Source: Elusimicrobia bacterium GWD2_63_28 (GTDB taxonomy: Bacteria; Elusimicrobiota; Elusimicrobia; Elusimicrobiales; UBA9959). Taken from it: DNA of 53,566 nt. The notes beneath the pieces are model-generated. The model was given only the letters and a program-made list of their open reading frames with translations, was not told the origin of the DNA and did not search any database. Location of the stretch: contig MGUI01000022.1 of the NCBI GenBank assembly GCA_001799895.1, positions 1-53,566 on the forward strand, written 5' to 3'. Shown piece by piece: positions 49,995 through 53,566 of this stretch. A program made the translations under genes and the position numbers. The first letter of the stretch is position 1. Every line of letters starts with the position of its first letter.

Positions 49995-50025
49995 CGCGGC
50001 CCTGGAGAGGCGCGAGGAAAGCATT

Positions 50026-51534
50026 ATGAGGACTATATCAGGCAGGAAAGTACGGGGCGGTAACCCGCGGCTGGCGCAGGGGGCGCTGCTCGCCGCCCTG
50101 CTGGCCGCCGCGCTCTGCGGCCCCGCCGCGGCGGCCCGGATCTATCCTTCCGCCGGCACCACCTCCGCCGGTTTCCTGAAACTGGGCGTTGGCGCCCGGG
50201 CCGTGGCCCTGGCCGGGGCTTTTACCGCGGTGCCGGGAGACCCTTACGCCATATACTGGAACCCGGCGGGCCTGGCCGGGCTGGGCGGGGAAAAGAACGT
50301 CGGCTTTTTTCACAACGAATATTTCCAGGGGCTGGGGCAGGAATTCCTCTCCTATACCGCCCCGTCCGGCGCCGGGACCCTGGGCCTGGGCCTGAACTAT
50401 TTCTATACCGCCAAGGACCTCGAGCGCCGCAGCGGCCTGAACGAGTCCGACCCCCTCAACCCCATTTCCCCGTCGGAGGGCAGGTTCGGCGCCTACGACC
50501 TGGCTTTCTCGGCCGCCTACGGCCTGCCGGCGGGCCGCGATCTTTCCCTCGGCGCGGCGGTGAAGGTGATACGGCAGAGCATCGACAACGAGGTCGGGGC
50601 CTCCGCGGCCCTGGACCTGGGCCTGCTGCGCGATTTCCGGTGGCGCGGGGGGGACTATACGGCGGGGTTCGCGGTGCAGAATATCGGCCCCGGCATAAAG
50701 TTCAGGGAGCGGCGCTATCCCCTGCCGCTGGCTTTCAAGGCCGGCCTCAGCCGCCGCCTGGACGCCCGCGGCGCGCTGGCCGCGCTCGAGGCGGACAAGC
50801 CTGTGGACGATTACCCGTCGTTCGCGCTGGGCCTGGAGTACCCGCTGACGGGCCGCCTCTCGCTGCGCAGCGGCTACCGTTACCGCCTGCACGGCAATGC
50901 GCTGGGCGCCTGGTCCGGCTTCTCGGCCGGCGCGGGCGTGGCCTTCGACCGGCTCAACTTCGACTACGCCTTCACGCCTTTCGGCGCCCTGGGCGACTCG
51001 CACCGCTTCTCGATCAACCTGCGGTTCGGCGGGCCGGCGCCCGCCCGCGCGGCCCTGGCGGCGGTTGCCGCCGCGGCGCCCGCCGCCGGCTTCAGCAATT
51101 TCGAATTCAGCGCCTCGGCCAGGCCGCTGACCATCTCCCCGCGCGGGGCCGTCTACGAACTGAAGGCGGTTTCCGCGGACTGCGGCCTTTCAGCCCTGAC
51201 CTTCAGGACCCTGGTGCGCGGCGAGGCCCCGGTCTCTTTCGCGGTGGCCGAGGGCTCCCCTTCTGGCCGCCTGCTGGCCGGCTTCGGCGAGGGAGTGCTG
51301 CCGCTCAAGGTCTGGAGTCCCGGCTCTATCCCCGGCAGCGTCCAGGGCGATATCCGCTTCGAATTCAAGGTGCCCAAAGCCGCGGCCGGGGCCGGCCGGG
51401 CGGTGTTCCTGTTCAGGAAGGGGGAGAATTGGGTGGAGGTGCCCGCCGAGCCGCTGGAAGCGGGGCAGGACTACTATCTCTATTCGGCCTCGGCGCCGCT
51501 GAGCCCGCATTACGCCCTCGGCTTTAAACCCTAG
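50026..51534 (+). CDS. PorV/PorQ-like outer-membrane beta-barrel with extra C-terminal domain
   Basis: 502 residues with a signal peptide (cleavage near 36, AAAARI). Residues ~40-335 match PorV/UPF0164 barrels: GFLKLGVGARAVALAGAF, YAIYWNPAGLA, and a series of amphipathic strands. PorV proteins act in type IX secretion as shuttles or attachment porins for CTD cargo, which fits the CTD protein upstream. Residues ~345-502 are an additional beta domain (FEFSASARPLTI to FRKGENWVEVP), somewhat like PGF-pre-PGF domains, of unknown role. The stop TAG overlaps the stop of the convergent ABC permease gene (CTAG). Confidence 0.82.
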   Translation: MRTISGRKVRGGNPRLAQGALLAALLAAALCGPAAAARIYPSAGTTSAGFLKLGVGARAVALAGAFTAVPGDPYAIYWNPAGLAGLGGEKNVGFFHNEYFQGLGQEFLSYTAPSGAGTLGLGLNYFYTAKDLERRSGLNESDPLNPISPSEGRFGAYDLAFSAAYGLPAGRDLSLGAAVKVIRQSIDNEVGASAALDLGLLRDFRWRGGDYTAGFAVQNIGPGIKFRERRYPLPLAFKAGLSRRLDARGALAALEADKPVDDYPSFALGLEYPLTGRLSLRSGYRYRLHGNALGAWSGFSAGAGVAFDRLNFDYAFTPFGALGDSHRFSINLRFGGPAPARAALAAVAAAAPAAGFSNFEFSASARPLTISPRGAVYELKAVSADCGLSALTFRTLVRGEAPVSFAVAEGSPSGRLLAGFGEGVLPLKVWSPGSIPGSVQGDIRFEFKVPKAAAGAGRAVFLFRKGENWVEVPAEPLEAGQDYYLYSASAPLSPHYALGFKP

Positions 51535-52340
51535 TATTCCCCGAGGGTGCCGGTTTTCCTGGCGCGCCGGACGGAGAGTTCGAACAGCCACACCGAGGCG
51601 GGGACCAAAACCAGGTTGAAGGCGGCCAGCGCGAGCAGGTCGCCTTTAATTTCGGCCAGGCCCGCCCCGCGGTTGAGCGCCAGCTGGAAAGCCCGCACCG
51701 CGTAGGTGACCGGCAGCAGATTGGAGATCGCCAGCAGCCAGCCCGGCAGCACCGCCACCGGGAAGTAAACCCCGCCCAGCAGCCCCTCGAAATTATTCAG
51801 CACCCAGGCCAGCGGGTTGCCGCGCTTGAACAGCATCACGAAGCACGACGAGATGATGCCGAGCGCCGCGAAGCAGGCCGCCGAGAGGGCGAAGACCAGC
51901 AACGCGACCGGCCAGTTAGCCGCGGGGAACTTCAGCCCGAAGAGGAAGGCGCCCGCCAGCGCGTAGACCAGGAGTTCGAAGGTGGCGAACAGGAAATTCC
52001 AGGCCGACATGGCCGCCAGGAAGGGCAGCGTGCGCAGCGGCGTGGACAGCGCCGCCTCCAGCGTGCCCTGCGTCTGCTCCTGCCGCAGCCGGCCGGCGTA
52101 GGAGCCGGCCCCGGTGCCGATATAGCCGAAGAAAGCCAGGGAGGCGAACACGTAGGTGAAATAATCGGTCCCGAAAGGCGCAAGCTCGGGCGCAAGCGTG
52201 CCGCCGAAAAGCCTGCCTATATAGTAGAAGACCGCCAGGTTGGCCAGCGTGGCCAGCGCGCCCAGCGCGAAAGAAAGCCGGTAGCTGGACTCGGCCAGGA
52301 AATCCCGGCGGATGAAAGCCGATATCAGCCTGGCGCTCAT
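51531..52340 (-). CDS. ABC-2 type transporter permease
   Basis: 269 residues with six predicted transmembrane helices (starts near 25, 60, 115, 145, 175, 235) and the hydrophilic N terminus MSARLISAFIRRDF. Segments EQTQGTLEAALSTPL and the FKRGNPLAWVLNNFEGLLGGVYFP part (read in short pieces) are typical of ABC-2 permeases for drug or glycolipid export. It overlaps the upstream ATPase gene by 4 nt (ATGA), so both are one transporter. Substrate unknown. Confidence 0.87.
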   Translation of the reverse strand: MSARLISAFIRRDFLAESSYRLSFALGALATLANLAVFYYIGRLFGGTLAPELAPFGTDYFTYVFASLAFFGYIGTGAGSYAGRLRQEQTQGTLEAALSTPLRTLPFLAAMSAWNFLFATFELLVYALAGAFLFGLKFPAANWPVALLVFALSAACFAALGIISSCFVMLFKRGNPLAWVLNNFEGLLGGVYFPVAVLPGWLLAISNLLPVTYAVRAFQLALNRGAGLAEIKGDLLALAAFNLVLVPASVWLFELSVRRARKTGTLGEY

Positions 52341-53008
52341 TGCGGCCTCCCGGGCAGCACCAGGCCTCTATCCATGCGCAGCGCCCGCTGCGCGGCGGCG
52401 GTCATCAGCTCGCGGCTGTGGCTGGTCAGCAGCGCCACGGCGCTCCTGCCCGCCTCGGCTATCAGCCCCAGCAGGCCGGTGCAGGCCAGGCCGTCCAGGC
52501 CCCGGAACGGCTCGTCGAGCAGCAGCAGCGGCGCCCGCCGCGAAAAAGTCCTGATCAGGGAAACCTTCTGCATGTTGCCCTCGGACAGCCGGTCGAAGCG
52601 CCGCTCCAGGTCCGCCCGCGAGAGGTTCAACCGGTCCGCCAGGCGGCCGGCCCGCTCCAGGGCCTGCGCGGCCGGCAGGCCGGCCAGCGCGCCGAAGAAG
52701 CGCAGGTTCTCAAGGGCGCTGAGCCGGAAATAGAAGGAGCGCGGGTTGGGGGGGCAATAGGCGGCCAGTTCCCGCAGCCGGCCGGAGCTGGCGGGCTTGC
52801 CGTCCAGCAATATGGCCCCGCCGTCTGCCTCAATAACCCCGGCCAGCGTCCTGAAAAGCGTGGTTTTGCCGGAGCCGTTGGCCCCGCCCAGGCCCGTGAC
52901 CCCGGCGCCCGCCTCCAGGTCCAGCCCGTCCAGCACGCGCAGCGGCGCGCCCCCTGAAAAGAAAGGCGCCGGAAAAACCTTTACCAGCCCCCTGACCTCC
53001 AATTTCAT
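52337..53008 (-). CDS. ABC transporter ATP-binding protein
   Basis: 223 residues. Walker A is G42-A-N-G-S-G-K48-T-T (GGANGSGKTT); the signature region is LSEGNMQKVSL; Walker B is PLLLLDEPFRGLD, and a switch His is in LTSHSREL. It powers the ABC-2 permease that overlaps its end. AGGAG before the ATG is only 1 nt away, an unusually short gap. The 3' end overlaps the permease by 4 nt. Confidence 0.93.
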   Translation of the reverse strand: MKLEVRGLVKVFPAPFFSGGAPLRVLDGLDLEAGAGVTGLGGANGSGKTTLFRTLAGVIEADGGAILLDGKPASSGRLRELAAYCPPNPRSFYFRLSALENLRFFGALAGLPAAQALERAGRLADRLNLSRADLERRFDRLSEGNMQKVSLIRTFSRRAPLLLLDEPFRGLDGLACTGLLGLIAEAGRSAVALLTSHSRELMTAAAQRALRMDRGLVLPGRPQ

Positions 53009-53059
53009 ACTCCTATGATAGCATAGGGGGGTTTTATGATAAAATATAAATAATAAGGC

Positions 53060-53078
53060 TTCCCGCTATTAGCGGGAA
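53060..53078 (+). promoter_or_regulatory. Hairpin in the hpf leader
   Basis: TTCCCGCT (53060-53067), loop ATT, AGCGGGAA (53071-53078), 31 nt before the hpf ATG. It is downstream of AT-rich sequence (TAAAATATAAATAATAA) that could hold a -10. No U-run follows, so it is not a terminator on the plus strand. Confidence 0.4.
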
Positions 53079-53108
53079 AAGCGCCTGTTTTACAGCATGG
53101 AGGATACG

Positions 53109-53566
53109 ATGAGAATACATATAGTGGCCCGCAAGATAAAGATGACCAAGCCGATAAAGGACTTCATCGAGGCGAAACTCGAGAAAATCCGCGAGTATCT
53201 CGACAATATAGTCTGGGCCCAGGTGATAGTTTCCGTGGAGAAGAAGATCCACTCCGCCGAAGTGATAGTGCACGCCGGCCACCAGACCATGAAGGCCGCC
53301 GCCGTGTCCGACGAAATGTACCCCGCGATAGACAAGGCGATGGACAAGATGGAAGCGCAGATAAAGAAGTACAAAGAGCGCTTCACCGACCACCACGCCA
53401 CCGAGACCGTGGACCTGGGCGAATTCACCACCCTGATGGGGCCCGAGATCCGCTTCTCCGTCGTGAAGGACGTCCCCCTCAAGCCCATGAACAAGGAAGA
53501 GGCCGTCATCGAAATGGAAAAGATCGGCTACAACTTCTGGATGTTCCAGGACAAGGGCTCCAAGCA
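53109..53566 (+). CDS. hpf: Ribosome hibernation promoting factor, long form (3' truncated)
   Basis: 152 residues visible, cut by the window end. The N-terminal S30AE domain (MRIHIVARKIKMTKPIKD, then a HVEKKIHSAEVIVHAG-like stretch) is followed by the C-terminal domain, which opens KPMNKEEAVIEMEKIGYNFW, the long-HPF dimerisation segment. It would drive 100S ribosome dimers in stationary phase. GGAGG lies 5 nt before ATG 53109; an upstream in-frame ATG at 53097 overlaps that sequence and is less likely. Confidence 0.92.
   Translation, partial: MRIHIVARKIKMTKPIKDFIEAKLEKIREYLDNIVWAQVIVSVEKKIHSAEVIVHAGHQTMKAAAVSDEMYPAIDKAMDKMEAQIKKYKERFTDHHATETVDLGEFTTLMGPEIRFSVVKDVPLKPMNKEEAVIEMEKIGYNFWMFQDKGSK

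Noticed and set aside
1..53566. tRNA, rRNA or CRISPR features
   Set aside because: No cloverleaf-like sequence, rRNA motif or spaced short repeat array was recognised; a tRNA search program would be decisive.

Overview
High-GC bacterial DNA, 53.6 kb, densely coded, with no gene-free stretch above 200 bp. No rRNA, tRNA or CRISPR array was seen. The combination of KorAB ferredoxin-dependent 2-oxoacid metabolism, minor pilins with very large ectodomains, a PorV-like outer-membrane protein, a FlgD-like C-terminal sorting domain and giant fibronectin-type surface proteins suggests a Gram-negative, probably anaerobic member of a little-cultured lineage. Elusimicrobiota is my best guess; an FCB-type phylum is the alternative. 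This is inference from gene content and needs a marker-gene tree.

Layout. 1-4514: the end of metK, a receiver plus CheC-like pair, a small exported protein, serS and a TPR protein. 4515-10000: a half-size DMT transporter, a minimal zincin, and minus-strand rimO, a CorA-like channel and sucCD. 10000-12950: korAB, divergent from sucCD, linking 2-oxoglutarate, succinyl-CoA and ferredoxin. 13031-16756: a TMTC-like membrane glycosyltransferase convergent with a TPR-SpoIID protein. 16834-18708: an ECF sigma factor, a zinc-finger anti-sigma factor and an exported Met/Gly-rich protein. 18766-22829: a lipoprotein, two paralogous subtilases and an unknown Met/Asn/Pro-repeat protein on the minus strand. 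22955-24889: a GT2 glycosyltransferase and a Spy-like exported protein. 24986-29411: three pilin-like genes, the first with an 846-residue product.

29441-31972 is the most interesting block. An HPr-kinase-like protein, a PqqD-like recognition protein, a 45-residue Cys-containing peptide, a membrane-free S24/S26-type peptidase and a radical SAM/SPASM enzyme are packed with short gaps or overlaps. This looks like a RiPP (ribosomally made, modified peptide) cassette that combines radical SAM chemistry, leader cleavage and possibly C-terminal serine phosphorylation.

31969-51534 is a regulated surface-protein operon. A structured leader (promoter, two dyads, terminator) precedes an Rrf2 regulator without Fe-S cysteines. 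After it come a 4727-residue protein with about 33 fibronectin-like modules, a propeller/FN3/FlgD-like-tail protein and a PorV-like beta-barrel. The window ends with an ABC transporter (minus strand) and the start of hpf.

Three palindromic elements of about 95-115 bp (4513, 6765, 21854) share AGGG(G)ACG(C/T)T ends but have unrelated inner arms. Each supplies the TAG stop codon of a neighbouring gene. Several genes lack a ribosome-binding site and have a -10-like hexamer exactly 6 nt before ATG, which suggests leaderless transcripts.
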